The notes: a model not told the origin generated them from the sequence alone. Positions 8,444-17,543 are shown, counted from the stretch's first letter. The stretch: DNA of 64,000 nt from CAKKQX01 sp963734595 (GCA_963734595.1 CAVTHV010000037.1:496001-560000), one strand, 5' to 3'. Made by a program: numbers and translations.

Positions 8444-9115
8444 TCAGGACTTCGCCGCCCGGAACACCAGGAAATACTGGTGCGGCAGGAACGCGTGCTC
8501 CTGGACCAGCACGTAGCCGGCATCCTTCAACTCGGTTTTCACGCGGTCGGGCGGGATACGCGCACTCTTCGGCGGACCGTCCGGCGAATCCTTGCGAAAG
8601 TCGATGATCGCAACGCGGCCACCGGGTTTGAGCGAATCGCGCAGCTTGCGGAAATACTGTTCGCGATTTTCGATGTGATGGAACACGTCCACCATGAGGA
8701 TCAGGTCCGCTTTTTCGGGCAGGCGCGGGTCGTCGGGCGCACCCGTCACCGCGGTAATGTTGTTCAGCCCCTCGCGTTTTGCGCGTTCGGCAAGGTACTT
8801 CACCATGTCGGGCTCGGTATCCACGCCGTACACCCGCCCTTTGGGCACCATGTGCGCGAAGCGCACCGAGAAGTAGCCGGTGCCGGAACCGATGTCGGCG
8901 ATGACCGCGTCGGGTTTGAGCGCCAGCGCCTGGATCACTTCGTGCGGTTTTTGCCATGCGTCGCGCTTTGGATCGTCGAAAATCCGCGCCCAGTGCTCGG
9001 CACCGCCGAAGCTGTGTTCATGGGTGTGGGGGGATTGCGCCGCTGCGGGTCCTGCCGGTAATCCGGCGCAACTGAGCAATACCACGGCTATTTTGAACAA
9101 CGACGTCCGCTTCAT
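8444..9115 (-). CDS. Class I SAM-dependent methyltransferase with a signal peptide
   Basis: A 223-residue protein with a Sec-type signal peptide at about 1-27 (basic start, hydrophobic core, cleavage after PAAAQS-like sequence). A His-rich stretch HTHEHSFGGAEHW follows, then a Rossmann methyltransferase domain: motif I VIADIGSGTGYF at 71-82, acidic VDTEP on strand 2, and LILMVDVFHH as motif IV. This combination is odd because S-adenosylmethionine is not known to be available in the periplasm. Either the leader is a membrane anchor, or the enzyme works on the cytoplasmic face, or an unknown supply exists. It is divergent from the ABC cassette 263 bp away. The substrate is unknown. Confidence 0.8.
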   Translation of the reverse strand: MKRTSLFKIAVVLLSCAGLPAGPAAAQSPHTHEHSFGGAEHWARIFDDPKRDAWQKPHEVIQALALKPDAVIADIGSGTGYFSVRFAHMVPKGRVYGVDTEPDMVKYLAERAKREGLNNITAVTGAPDDPRLPEKADLILMVDVFHHIENREQYFRKLRDSLKPGGRVAIIDFRKDSPDGPPKSARIPPDRVKTELKDAGYVLVQEHAFLPHQYFLVFRAAKS

Positions 9116-9266
9116 CGATTCATCTCCTGTGTACTGCGTAGATTTATTTCCCGCATCCGGCGCGGGTGTCGGGGCATTATTCTAATCCATGCCGGCCGCC
9201 GGGCCGGTTTGGGCAGACCTCATTAAAACATGCGGTTGCAACCGGCTCGTGGCTGCGCAGCGCTGT

Positions 9267-9315
9267 TTTGTATCGCAGTCTTGCAGCCGGGTGCTTCGTT
9301 ACGCTGCGATACAAA
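9267..9315. promoter_or_regulatory. Long inverted repeat upstream of the ABC cassette
   Basis: Perfect 12-bp arms TTTGTATCGCAG (9267-9278) and CTGCGATACAAA (9304-9315) are separated by 25 bp. They lie 64 bp before the ABC ATPase start and within the divergent region shared with the methyltransferase gene. It could be a double operator or an mRNA stem. No terminator-like T run follows on the plus strand. Confidence 0.6.
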
Positions 9316-9378
9316 TCTCCCGTAAAGACGTCCTTCCCCTCTGTTATATTGACCCCGTCAATCCTGCGGAGAACTGCG

Positions 9379-10074
9379 GTGAGCCTGATACGCGCGGAAA
9401 GTCTGACGAAATCCTATCGCGCCGGCGACCTCGAAGTGCCGGCCCTGAGGGGCGTCGATTTCGTGATCGAACCGGCTTCCTTCGTTTCCTTCGTCGGACC
9501 GTCGGGCAGCGGCAAGAGCACGCTGCTCAACCTGATCGGCTGCCTGGACCACCCCACCAGCGGCAGGCTCACGGTGCTCGATACCGATGTTGCGGCGCTC
9601 GACCGCAGTCGCAGCGCGGAATTCCGCGGACGCCACATCGGCTTCATCTTCCAGGACTTCAACCTGATCCCGGTGCTGACCGCCTACGAAAACATCGAGT
9701 ATCCGCTGATCATGGTGCAGAACTGGCCGGCGGCAAAACGGCGTGAACGGGTCATGAACCTGCTGCAGGCCGTAGGCATGGCCGAGCAGGCCGGCAAGCG
9801 CCCCGACCAGCTCTCGGGCGGGCAAAAGCAGCGCGTCGCGGTGGCGCGCGCGCTGGTCGCCAACTCCAAGCTGGTGCTCGCCGACGAGCCCACCGCGAAC
9901 CTCGATCACGACACCGCGTACCGCATCATCGAGCTGATGCGCAAAATGCGCGACGAGTTCGGCACGACGTTCGTGTTTTCGACCCACGATCCCAAGATCA
10001 TGCGCGAGGCCGAAGTCACGTTCACCCTCGAAGACGGCCGGTTCGTAACCGGTTCGCCCAGCCATCATGATTAA
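9379..10074 (+). CDS. ABC transporter ATP-binding protein (MacB/LolD type)
   Basis: Cytoplasmic ATPase subunit, 231 residues. Walker A GPSGSGKST is near residue 38, the Q-loop near FIFQDF, the signature LSGGQKQR near 140 and Walker B LVLADEPT near 160, followed by the switch STHD. The start is the GTG at 9379, since homology begins at once (SLIRAESLTKSY); frames further upstream cover the operator region. The next gene begins inside its last codons (8-bp overlap), so the two are translationally coupled. This is the first gene of a four-gene envelope cassette. Confidence 0.93.
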   Translation: MSLIRAESLTKSYRAGDLEVPALRGVDFVIEPASFVSFVGPSGSGKSTLLNLIGCLDHPTSGRLTVLDTDVAALDRSRSAEFRGRHIGFIFQDFNLIPVLTAYENIEYPLIMVQNWPAAKRRERVMNLLQAVGMAEQAGKRPDQLSGGQKQRVAVARALVANSKLVLADEPTANLDHDTAYRIIELMRKMRDEFGTTFVFSTHDPKIMREAEVTFTLEDGRFVTGSPSHHD

Positions 10075-11314
10075 AATCATCGAAATCGCCGCCCGCAACC
10101 TGCTGCGCTACCGCCGCCGCACCCTGCTCACCTCGCTGCTGGTGGTGATCGGCGTGGTCGCCGTGTTGCTGTTCGTCGCCATCACCGGCTCGTTCAAGAC
10201 CATGATGGTCGGACAGATCACCGATTCGATGCTCGGCCACATGCAGGTGCACCGCCGCGGCTACGTGGCCTCGATCGAGAGCCTGCCGCTCAACCTCAAC
10301 ATGCCGCCGCCGCTCGTCGCCAAGGTCAAGGCAGCGCTCGACGCCAACCCCGGCATCGCCGCCTACGCGCCGCGCGTCAAGTTCGGCGCCATGTTCAGCA
10401 ACTTCACCGAGACCACCAGCGTGCGCGTGAACGGCATCGACCCCGAGGCCGAGGTCAAGGTGACGCCGCTGCTGCCGTCGCGCCAGCAGGACGGCATGCG
10501 CGGCGGCCCGCTGGTCAAACGCGGCGAGATGCTGGTGCCGGTGCTGGTGGCGCGCGGGCTGCAGGTCAAGGCCGGCGACACCGTGGTGCTGATCGCCACC
10601 AACAAGGACGGCTCGGTGAATGGCAAGACCTTCGTCATCCGCGGCACGCTGGAAAGCGCGACCGGGCCCGGCGGGCGCGACGCCTACATTCACATCGACG
10701 ACGCGCGCGAGCTGCTGCGCATGGCGCAGCCGGAAGTCAGCGAGTTCGCCATCAGCGTCAAGGATCCCGGGCGCGTTGACCGCGTCTACGCCGCGCTCAA
10801 CAGCGCGTTTGCGGAAGTCAAGAACAAGCAGGGCCGCCCGGCGCTCGAAGTGCATCCGTGGCAGCGGCTCACGCCGTTCGCCAATATCGCCAACATGATC
10901 GACATCCTGACGCTCGCGATCAAGGTCATGCTGGTGTCCATCGTGCTGGTCGCCGTCATGAACGTGATGGTGATGGCGGTCTACGAGCGCATCCGCGAGA
11001 TCGGCACGATTTCGGCGATCGGCACGCCGCCGCGGCGCATTCTGGCGCTGTTCCTGAGCGAAGGCCTGCTGCTGGGCGTCGTCGGCACCCTGATCGGCAT
11101 CGCGATCAGCCTCGGCGCGATCTATGCGCTCAATCTCTCGAAAATCACCTTCTCGTTCGGGCAGCAGCAGGGTCTGCTGCTCGCCCCGACGATCGGCGCG
11201 CACGACGTGATCACCATCGCCGCGATGGTGATCGGGGTCGCGATCGTCGCGAGCCTGCAGCCGGCGTGGAAAGCCTCGCGCATGGATCCCATCACCGCGT
11301 TGCGCCACGTCTGA
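10067..11314 (+). CDS. ABC transporter permease, FtsX/MacB-like
   Basis: A 415-residue inner-membrane permease of the MacB/LolC mechanotransmission class. TM1 is at about residues 20-42, then a large periplasmic domain (about 43-280), and a C-terminal FtsX core with three membrane segments (about 285-310, 335-365, 375-400). Such permeases do not pass substrate across the inner membrane; they drive periplasmic extraction or tripartite export. Coupling to the ATPase gene by an 8-bp overlap, and the LolA-like and beta-barrel genes downstream, point to movement of a lipid or lipoprotein towards the outer membrane. Confidence 0.92.
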   Translation: MIKIIEIAARNLLRYRRRTLLTSLLVVIGVVAVLLFVAITGSFKTMMVGQITDSMLGHMQVHRRGYVASIESLPLNLNMPPPLVAKVKAALDANPGIAAYAPRVKFGAMFSNFTETTSVRVNGIDPEAEVKVTPLLPSRQQDGMRGGPLVKRGEMLVPVLVARGLQVKAGDTVVLIATNKDGSVNGKTFVIRGTLESATGPGGRDAYIHIDDARELLRMAQPEVSEFAISVKDPGRVDRVYAALNSAFAEVKNKQGRPALEVHPWQRLTPFANIANMIDILTLAIKVMLVSIVLVAVMNVMVMAVYERIREIGTISAIGTPPRRILALFLSEGLLLGVVGTLIGIAISLGAIYALNLSKITFSFGQQQGLLLAPTIGAHDVITIAAMVIGVAIVASLQPAWKASRMDPITALRHV

Positions 11315-11345
11315 TCCAGAGAATAAATAATCCAGGGACAAAACG

Positions 11346-12078
11346 ATGATCAAGCGCCTGCTCACCCTGTTGCTGATCGCGCTCGCCCTCCCGGCGTGGG
11401 CGATCGACGGCAATGAACTGCTCAAGAAGGTGGACCGCAATCTCGAGCCCGAGTCGTACGAGATGTACCGCAAGCTCATCAACATCGAGCCCAACGGCAG
11501 CAAGAAGGAGTTCGTGCTGTACTCGGTGAAGAAGGGGCGCGACAAGATCGTCGCGCTGTTCCTGTCGCCGCCCTCGCGACAAGGGCCGCGCGACGCTGCG
11601 CCTCGGCGACAACATGTGGCTCTACATCCCGAACGTCGGCAAGCCGGTGCGCATCACCAGCCTGCAGTCGGTGGTCGGCGGCGTGTTCAACAACGCCGAC
11701 ATCCTGCGCGTCGACTACACCGCCGAATACAACGCCGAAAAGGTCGACGAGGAAAAGGACGCCTATATCCTCGCGCTCAAGGCGCGCACCGGCGAAGTCG
11801 CCTATGACCGGCTCAAGATGTGGGTCGACCGCAAAACGCTGTTGCCGACCATGATCGAAGCCTATGCCGCGAGCGGCTTGCTGATCAAGACGCTGCACTT
11901 CAGGGACATCAAGGATTTCGGCGGCGGCATCCGGCGCCCGGCGACCATCGAAACCGACAGCCCGCTCTACAAGGGCTACAAATCGGTGATGCTCTACTCG
12001 CAGCTCAAGAAGTCGACATTGCCGGACGAAGTGTTCACGCTGAATTACCTGCCGCGGGTCGAAGACCTGCGCAAGTGA
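11346..12078 (+). CDS. Outer-membrane lipoprotein-sorting (LolA-like) periplasmic protein, frame broken near 11577
   Basis: About 243 residues with a Sec signal peptide (residues 1-19, ending PAWA). The mature part matches the LolA-like fold (PF17131 type), with the segments LRLGDNMWLYIPNVGKPVRI and VDRKTLLPTMIEAY visible. These beta-sheet half-barrels bind lipid or acyl chains in the periplasm. The first 77 codons and the rest are in different frames, with one shift of +1 near 11577 within TCGCGACAAGG. The stop overlaps the start of the next gene by one base (TGATG). It is the third gene of the envelope cassette and the likely carrier between permease and outer membrane. Confidence 0.85.
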
Positions 12079-13370
12079 TGTTCGCCCGGGCGCTCGCGGT
12101 CTGCCTCCTGGCGCTCGCCGCCGCCGGCGCGCGCGGCGCCGGGGAATTCACCTTCGACGCCGCGGAATTCCAGAAAAAACCGGTCGAGTTCGGCGGTTAC
12201 GTCGAGCTGCGCCACGACCAGTTCCGGCTCAACCAGGATAGCGCCTTCTACAAGCTCAATTACTTCAACCAGCCGCGCTCCACGCTCGATCGCAACACGG
12301 CGATCCTGAAGCCCTCCGGCAAGTTTACCTCGGGGATGGCGACCTTTAACTTCCGCGCCCACGTCGAGAGCCAGGATGACAACACCGGCAGCGACCACAC
12401 CAACCGCTTCGACGAATTCAACCTGTCGCTCAAACCGAATGCCGGATTCACGCTCGATGCGGGCAAGATCGCGATGAAATGGGGCAAGGGCTACGCCTGG
12501 AATCCGGTCGGGTTCATCGAGCGGCCCAAGGACCCGAACGACCCCGAACTCGCGCGCGAAGGATTCACCATGCTCGCCGCCGATTTCATCCGCAATTTCG
12601 ACGGCCCGCTGCAGACCGTCGCGTTCACGCCGGTAGTGCTGCCCGTCAACTCCGACGTCAACAACAGCTTCGGCGCGCCCGACCACATCAACGCCGCGGC
12701 CAAGCTCTATCTGCTCTACCGCGACACCGACATCGACTTCCTGTTCCTGTCGAAAGGCAGCCGCGCGCGGCGCTACGGCGTCGATTTCTCGCGCAACGTG
12801 TCGAGCAATCTCGAGATTCACGGCGAATGGGCGCGCATCGAGGATGCGCTGCGGCCCGTCACCAATGCCGCGGGCAGCGTGACCACGACGACCTCGACCG
12901 AGCACAGCTATCTGCTGGGCCTGCGCCATCTCTCGGAGCGCGACACGACCACGATCCTCGAGTATTACCGCAACGGCCTCGGCTACACCGAGGACGAGAT
13001 GAGCCGTTTTTTCAACTTCGTGAACACCGCGGACACCCAGTTCCTGAACACCGCCAACCAGTCGCTGTTGCAGCGCGCGCTCGCGCTGAGCCAGGGCGGC
13101 TACGGCAGTCCGAACGCCGGCCGCGATTATCTCTATCTGCGCATCTCGCAGAAAGAGCCCTTCGACATTTTGTACTTCACGCCGGCGGTGACGGTGATTT
13201 CGAATCTCGGCGACCGCAGCTTTTCGGCGACGCCGGAACTGCTCTATACCGGGATCACCAACGTCGAGTTGAGGCTGCGCGCGTTCTTCCTGTCGGGGGG
13301 CGCGAATACCGACTTCGGCGAGAAACAGAATTCGCGGCGCCTGGAGTTGATGGCGCGCATTTATTTCTGA
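12078..13370 (+). CDS. Putative outer-membrane beta-barrel protein of the ABC/LolA-like cassette
   Basis: A 430-residue protein with a signal peptide (about 1-21, ending ARGAG). The rest is rich in alternating hydrophobic and aromatic strands and ends in a C-terminal phenylalanine (MARIYF), the usual signal for Bam-mediated outer-membrane insertion. Segments such as FGGYVELRHDQF, GKIAMKWGKGYAWNPVGF and VELRLRAFFLSGG look like barrel strands. I do not recognise a specific family; it resembles DUF1302/alginate-export-like barrels in style. It is coupled to the LolA-like gene by TGATG. It probably provides the outer-membrane end of the system. Confidence 0.75.
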   Translation: MFARALAVCLLALAAAGARGAGEFTFDAAEFQKKPVEFGGYVELRHDQFRLNQDSAFYKLNYFNQPRSTLDRNTAILKPSGKFTSGMATFNFRAHVESQDDNTGSDHTNRFDEFNLSLKPNAGFTLDAGKIAMKWGKGYAWNPVGFIERPKDPNDPELAREGFTMLAADFIRNFDGPLQTVAFTPVVLPVNSDVNNSFGAPDHINAAAKLYLLYRDTDIDFLFLSKGSRARRYGVDFSRNVSSNLEIHGEWARIEDALRPVTNAAGSVTTTTSTEHSYLLGLRHLSERDTTTILEYYRNGLGYTEDEMSRFFNFVNTADTQFLNTANQSLLQRALALSQGGYGSPNAGRDYLYLRISQKEPFDILYFTPAVTVISNLGDRSFSATPELLYTGITNVELRLRAFFLSGGANTDFGEKQNSRRLELMARIYF

Positions 13371-13434
13371 CCGCTCACGCGCGCCGGCGCGCAGCCGTTA
13401 CCCCGCGGCCACGCTGCCGATATTCGGGGATCAC

Positions 13435-13463
13435 TATAATCCGTTGTTTTTAAAGTGTTTTAT
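13435..13463 (+). repeat. T-rich intergenic motif, copy A
   Basis: The 18-base string TATAATCCGTTGTTTTTA at the start of this copy occurs again, identically, at 29974. It sits between two convergent genes (beta-barrel and gcvPB), where no promoter for either is expected. Confidence 0.6.
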
Positions 13464-13494
13464 GGTGGCGCGGGATGCGGCGCCACCCGGCGGG

Positions 13495-14947
13495 TCAAGC
13501 CGGCTTCTTCCACGCCAGGTCGAGTTCGCGCGCGGCCGCTGACCTCGTCGAGGCGGCGCACCGGCGTGGTATGGGGCGCGGTTTTCACCAGCTCGGGCTG
13601 GGTGCGCGCTTCTTCGAGGATTTCCTTCATCGCCGCGACAAACGCATCGAGCGTCTGCTTCGATTCGGTTTCCGTGGGCTCGATCAGCAGGCACTCCGGC
13701 ACCAGCTGCGGAAAATAGGTGGTCGGCGCGTGGCAGCCCTTGTCGAGCAGGCGCTTCGCCACGTCCATCGCGGTGACGCCGGTTTCTTCCTTGAGCTTTT
13801 TCAGCGTGACGACGAACTCGTGGCTCGCGCGCCGCGTGGGAAACGCGACGTCGAAGCCGGCGCGCCTGAGCTCCACCATCAGGTAGTTGGCGTTGAGCGT
13901 GGAGAAATCGGCCACGCGCCGCATGCCTTCCCTGCCGAGCAGCCGCATGTAGACGTAAGCGCGCAACAGCACGCCGGCGTTGCCCATGTGCGCCGCCAGG
14001 CGGCCGATGGACAGCGGCCGGTCTTTCTCGCCGAGCAGGCGATACTCGTCCTTGTGGCGCCCCACCACCGGCAGCGGCAGGAACGGCGCGAGTCGTGCCG
14101 AGACACCCACCGGCCCGGCGCCGGGACCGCCGCCGCCGTGCGGCGTGGAGAAGGTCTTGTGCAGATTGATGTGGATCGCGTCGAAGCCCATGTCGCCCGG
14201 CTTGACCTTGCCGAGAATGGCATTGAGGTTGGCGCCGTCGTAATACAGCAGACCGCCGGCATCGTGCACGGTTTTCTCGATGTCGAGGATGTGCTTCTCG
14301 AACACGCCCAGCGTCGACGGATTGGTGAGCATCAGCCCCGCCGTCTGCGGGCCGACCGCGGCTTGGAGCGCGGCGAGATCGACGTTGCCCTCGCCGTCGG
14401 TGGGGATCTCGCGCATGATGTAGCCGCACATCACCGCCGTCGCCGGATTGGTGCCGTGCGCCGCATCCGGCACCAGGATCTCGCGGCGCGCGGTGTCGCC
14501 GCGCGAATCGTGATAGGCGCGGATCATCGCCACGCCGGTGAACTCGCCCTGCGCGCCGGCCATCGGCGCGAGGCTCACCGCCGCCATGCCGGTCACGTCC
14601 CCGAGCATCTCCTGCAGCTCGAACATGCAGGCGAGAAAACCCTGCCCCGTATCGTCGGGCGCGTCGGGATGCCGCGCGAGAAACTGCGGCAGCATCGCCA
14701 GGTGGTTGCAGGCCCGCGGGTTGTACTTCATGGTGCACGAGCCCAGCGGGTAGAAATGCGTGTCGATCGAGAAATTTTTCTGCGACAGCGCGGTGTAGTG
14801 GCGCACCGCGTCGAGCTCCGAGACTTCCGGCAACAACGGCGGGGTTGCGCGCAGATACTGCTGCGGTATCGCGCTCTCCCCGCCCGGCGCGGCGGGCGCC
14901 TGCGCCGGATTGCGGCGGCCGGGTTTCGACAGTTCGAATATCAACAT
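13495..14947 (-). CDS. gcvPB: Glycine dehydrogenase (decarboxylating) subunit 2, frame broken near 13535
   Basis: PLP-binding half of the split P-protein of the glycine cleavage system, which with GcvPA decarboxylates glycine and passes the aminomethyl group to GcvH. About 483 residues. The PLP-lysine motif NLHKTFSTPHGGGGPG is at roughly 254-269, and DAAHGTNPA and NPSTLG are conserved. The expected C-terminus (ARELDLAWKKPA then stop at 13495-13497) lies in the next frame; one extra G in AGCGGCCGCG near 13535 explains the longer apparent ending. It is the last gene of gcvT-gcvH-gcvPA-tpx-gcvPB. Confidence 0.93.
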
Positions 14948-15076
14948 GGCTTTACTGAAATTCTCTTCGAGCCTCGATATGCTGATCGGCCACGAAATAG
15001 TGCATGGCCGCAGGTCAGGAACCGCTTGCCGTCAGCTCGCTCGGCATTCTCCGTAAGTCCCTGACCTCTTCGCTTT

Positions 15077-15100
15077 CTTGGCGTCTTGGCGTCTTGGCGG
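15077..15100. repeat. CTTGGCG octamer array
   Basis: Three direct octamers, CTTGGCGT, CTTGGCGT and CTTGGCGG, end seven bases from the tpx stop codon. They are the same family as the larger arrays at 40029-40247. Confidence 0.8.
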
Positions 15101-15107
15101 TTAAATA

Positions 15108-15608
15108 TTACTTCAGCGCCGCCAGCGCCGCATCGTAGTTGGGTTCCTGCTTGATTTCCGGCACCAGTTCCGAGTGCAGCACCTTGTTGTTCTCGTCGAG
15201 CACCACCACGCCGCGCGCGGTCACTCCGCGCAACGGGCCGTCGGTGATGTCGACGCCGTACTTGCCGTGAAAATCGCGGTTGCGGAACGTCGACAGCGTG
15301 ACGACGTTGTTGAGGCCTTCGGCGCCGCAGAAGCGCCCCATCGCGAACGGCAGATCGGCGGCGATCACCAGCACCACGGTATTGTTCAGGCTGCTCGCTT
15401 TCTCGTTGAACACGCGCGTCGATTTCGCGCAGGTCGGCGTGTCGAGGCTGGGCACGATGTTGAGCACCTTGCGCTTGCCCGCGAAGTCCTTGAGGCCGAC
15501 GTCCTTGAGGTCCTTGGCGGTCAGGCTGAATTCGGGGACGGTGTCGCCTTTTTTCGGGAAATTTCCGGCGACGTTGACGGGATTGCCACCGAGCGTGACG
15601 GTTGCCAT
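15108..15608 (-). CDS. tpx: Thiol peroxidase (atypical 2-Cys peroxiredoxin)
   Basis: Reduces hydrogen peroxide and small alkyl hydroperoxides using thioredoxin. The 166-residue length is typical. The peroxidatic cysteine is in SLDTPTCAKSTR (about Cys60) and the resolving cysteine in FCGAEGLNNV (about Cys94), the Tpx spacing. The start at 15608 has an AAGGAGAAC site. It is inserted between gcvPA (10 bp away) and gcvPB, so it is probably co-transcribed with the glycine cleavage genes, an uncommon placement. An octamer repeat follows its stop. Confidence 0.95.
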   Translation of the reverse strand: MATVTLGGNPVNVAGNFPKKGDTVPEFSLTAKDLKDVGLKDFAGKRKVLNIVPSLDTPTCAKSTRVFNEKASSLNNTVVLVIAADLPFAMGRFCGAEGLNNVVTLSTFRNRDFHGKYGVDITDGPLRGVTARGVVVLDENNKVLHSELVPEIKQEPNYDAALAALK

Positions 15609-15618
15609 GTTGTTCTCC

Positions 15619-17022
15619 TTAGGGTTTATTTGACGATGGTTTGAGGGCGCACGGCGCGGGACGGAAATGCTTGCCCACGATGCGCGCCAGGTTCTCCGTG
15701 TAGCGCTTGAGATCGTCCGCGTTCCTGGTTTCGGTCGCGCACACCAGCAGCGACTGGCCGAGTTCCGGGTAATCCTGCGCCAGATTGAGCCCGCCGAGTA
15801 TGCCCTGCGCCCTCAGCGCTTTCAACAATGGCGCGAGTGGGGTTTTCAGGCGCAGCACGAACTCGTGAAACACCGGCCCGCTGAACGCGCGCTCGACGCC
15901 TTCGATCGCGCTCAGGCCGGAAAGCAGCGCGAGCGCATTGGCGTGGCAGGCGCGCGCGACTTTGGCGAGACCGTCGGGACCGAGCAGCGCCATGTAGATC
16001 GTCGCCGCGGTCACCATGAGTCCCTGATTGGTGCAGATGTTGGAAGTCGCCCGGGAGCGCCGGATGTGCTGCTCGCGCGCCTGCAGCGTCAGCACGTAGC
16101 CGGGGCGGCCGTCGACATCGCGCGCAGCCCCGACGATGCGTCCCGGCATCTGCCGCACGAGTGCCTTGCGGCAGGTCATGAACCCGAAATACGGGCCGCC
16201 GCTCGCGAGCGGCAGGCCCAGCGGCTGGCCGTCGCCGACGGCGATGTCGGCGCCCTGTGCGCCCCACTCGCCCGGCGGCTTGAGAATCGCGAGCGCGGTC
16301 GGATTGACGACGGCGATCGCGAGCGCGTTATTGGCGTGCGCCCAGTCGGTCAACTCGTCGACCGGCTCCAGCACGCCGAAAAAATTGGGCTGCGGGACCA
16401 CCAGCGCGGCGAAATCCTGGCCTTTGAATTGCGCCAGCGCCCCGGGCAGCGTGTGGCCGGCCTCGGCGTCGTACGGCACATCGACCAGCTCTATGCCCTG
16501 GTTGCGCACGATCGTCTTCACCACCCTGCGCCACACCGGATGCACCGACCGCGGCAGCAACACGCGCTTCGCCGACTTGTGCGCGCGCACCGCCATCAGC
16601 ACGGCCTCGGCGAGCGCCGACGCGCCGTCGTAGAGGCTGGCGTTGGTGACCTCCATCGCGGTGAGCGAAGTCATCATCGACTGGTATTCGTAGAGCACCT
16701 GCAGCGTGCCCTGGCTCGCTTCGGCCTGATAAGGCGTGTATGCCGAATAGAATTCGCCGCGCGTCGCGATCTGCCATACCGCGGCGGGAACATGATGTTC
16801 GTAGGCGCCGGCACCGGTGAAGTTGAGGTACGTGCCGTCCTGCGCGGCGCGCTCGTTCATGAGCCGCGTAATTTCCATTTCATTCATCGCCGCCGGCACG
16901 TGCTCGAGGCGGTCGCTGCGCAGCGATGACGGTATCTCATCGAACAACTGCTCGATCGACCCGACGCCGATCGCCTTCAGCATCGACCGTACGTCGTCTT
17001 CGGTGTGTGGAATGAAGGGCAT
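15619..17022 (-). CDS. gcvPA: Glycine dehydrogenase (decarboxylating) subunit 1
   Basis: The non-PLP half of the two-subunit P-protein of the glycine cleavage system; it forms a heterotetramer with GcvPB. 467 residues, intact in one frame. It begins with the usual MPFIPHTEDDVRSML and contains SLTAMEVTNASLYDGASA and GDGQPLGLPLASGGPYFGF. The gap to gcvH is filled by heptamer-repeat element 2, which begins eight bases before its start codon. Co-directional with gcvH and gcvT upstream and tpx downstream. Confidence 0.95.
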   Translation of the reverse strand: MPFIPHTEDDVRSMLKAIGVGSIEQLFDEIPSSLRSDRLEHVPAAMNEMEITRLMNERAAQDGTYLNFTGAGAYEHHVPAAVWQIATRGEFYSAYTPYQAEASQGTLQVLYEYQSMMTSLTAMEVTNASLYDGASALAEAVLMAVRAHKSAKRVLLPRSVHPVWRRVVKTIVRNQGIELVDVPYDAEAGHTLPGALAQFKGQDFAALVVPQPNFFGVLEPVDELTDWAHANNALAIAVVNPTALAILKPPGEWGAQGADIAVGDGQPLGLPLASGGPYFGFMTCRKALVRQMPGRIVGAARDVDGRPGYVLTLQAREQHIRRSRATSNICTNQGLMVTAATIYMALLGPDGLAKVARACHANALALLSGLSAIEGVERAFSGPVFHEFVLRLKTPLAPLLKALRAQGILGGLNLAQDYPELGQSLLVCATETRNADDLKRYTENLARIVGKHFRPAPCALKPSSNKP

Positions 17023-17030
17023 GCGTTTTT

Positions 17031-17144
17031 GGTGATGGGTAATGGGTTATGTGTAATGGGAAAAAGCGAAATATCGCATTGCGCCTAGCTATGACCTACA
17101 TCCCGCGCTCATCACTCATTACTCATTACTCATTACTCATTACT
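17031..17144. repeat. Inverted heptamer-repeat element 2
   Basis: The left array (17031-17058) has four heptamers based on GGTAATG. The right array (17109-17143) has five based on TCATTAC, the complement. The right array includes the gcvH stop codon (17140-17142), and the left one ends eight bases before the gcvPA start. The core of about 50 bp has no clear terminator. Confidence 0.85.
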
Positions 17145-17529
17145 GTTTTTCAGCATCGGCAATTTTCTGGTACGCCGCCGCGTCGAGCAGCCCGGCGAGT
17201 TCCGCCGGATTGCCGGGTTTGATCCGGAACATCCACGCCGAGTACGGATCCTGGTTGATTTTCTCCGGCGCATCGGCGAGCTCGCCGTTGGCGGCGACGA
17301 TCTCGCCGGACAACGGGGCGTAGATGTCGGCCGCCGCTTTCACCGATTCGATCACGCCGCACTCCTCGCCCTGTTTGACCTTGCGGCCGACCGCGGGGTT
17401 CTCGACGAACACCACGTCGCCGAGCTGGCTCTGGGCGTGGAAGGTGATGCCCACGGTGACCGTGCCGTCGGCTTCCTGCTTCACCCATTCATGGCTCTTC
17501 GTGTATTTCAGATTGTCTGGCGTCGTCAT
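17140..17529 (-). CDS. gcvH: Glycine cleavage system H protein
   Basis: Lipoyl carrier that shuttles the aminomethyl group between P, T and L proteins. 129 residues as expected. The lipoylated lysine lies in GVIESVKAAADIYAP, near residue 64, with the family N-terminus LKYTKSHEWV. The last codons and the stop are built from the heptamer repeat, which has therefore reached the end of the gene without disrupting it. Cytoplasmic; second gene of the gcv operon. Confidence 0.96.
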   Translation of the reverse strand: MTTPDNLKYTKSHEWVKQEADGTVTVGITFHAQSQLGDVVFVENPAVGRKVKQGEECGVIESVKAAADIYAPLSGEIVAANGELADAPEKINQDPYSAWMFRIKPGNPAELAGLLDAAAYQKIADAEKQ

Positions 17530-17543
17530 AACTCTCTCCGCGA

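Noticed and set aside
10022..11545. 507-codon minus-strand frame opposite the ABC permease
   Set aside because: Composition is dominated by Asp, His, Arg and Gln repeats; a shadow of the permease codons.
13475..15064. 529-codon plus-strand frame opposite gcvPB
   Set aside because: Mirror of gcvPB, with no start context or family signature. The gcvPB reading is fully supported.
17031..17144. CRISPR array (short regular repeats near gcvH)
   Set aside because: Repeats are seven bases, directly adjacent, without spacers, and arranged as two inverted arms; no cas genes are nearby.
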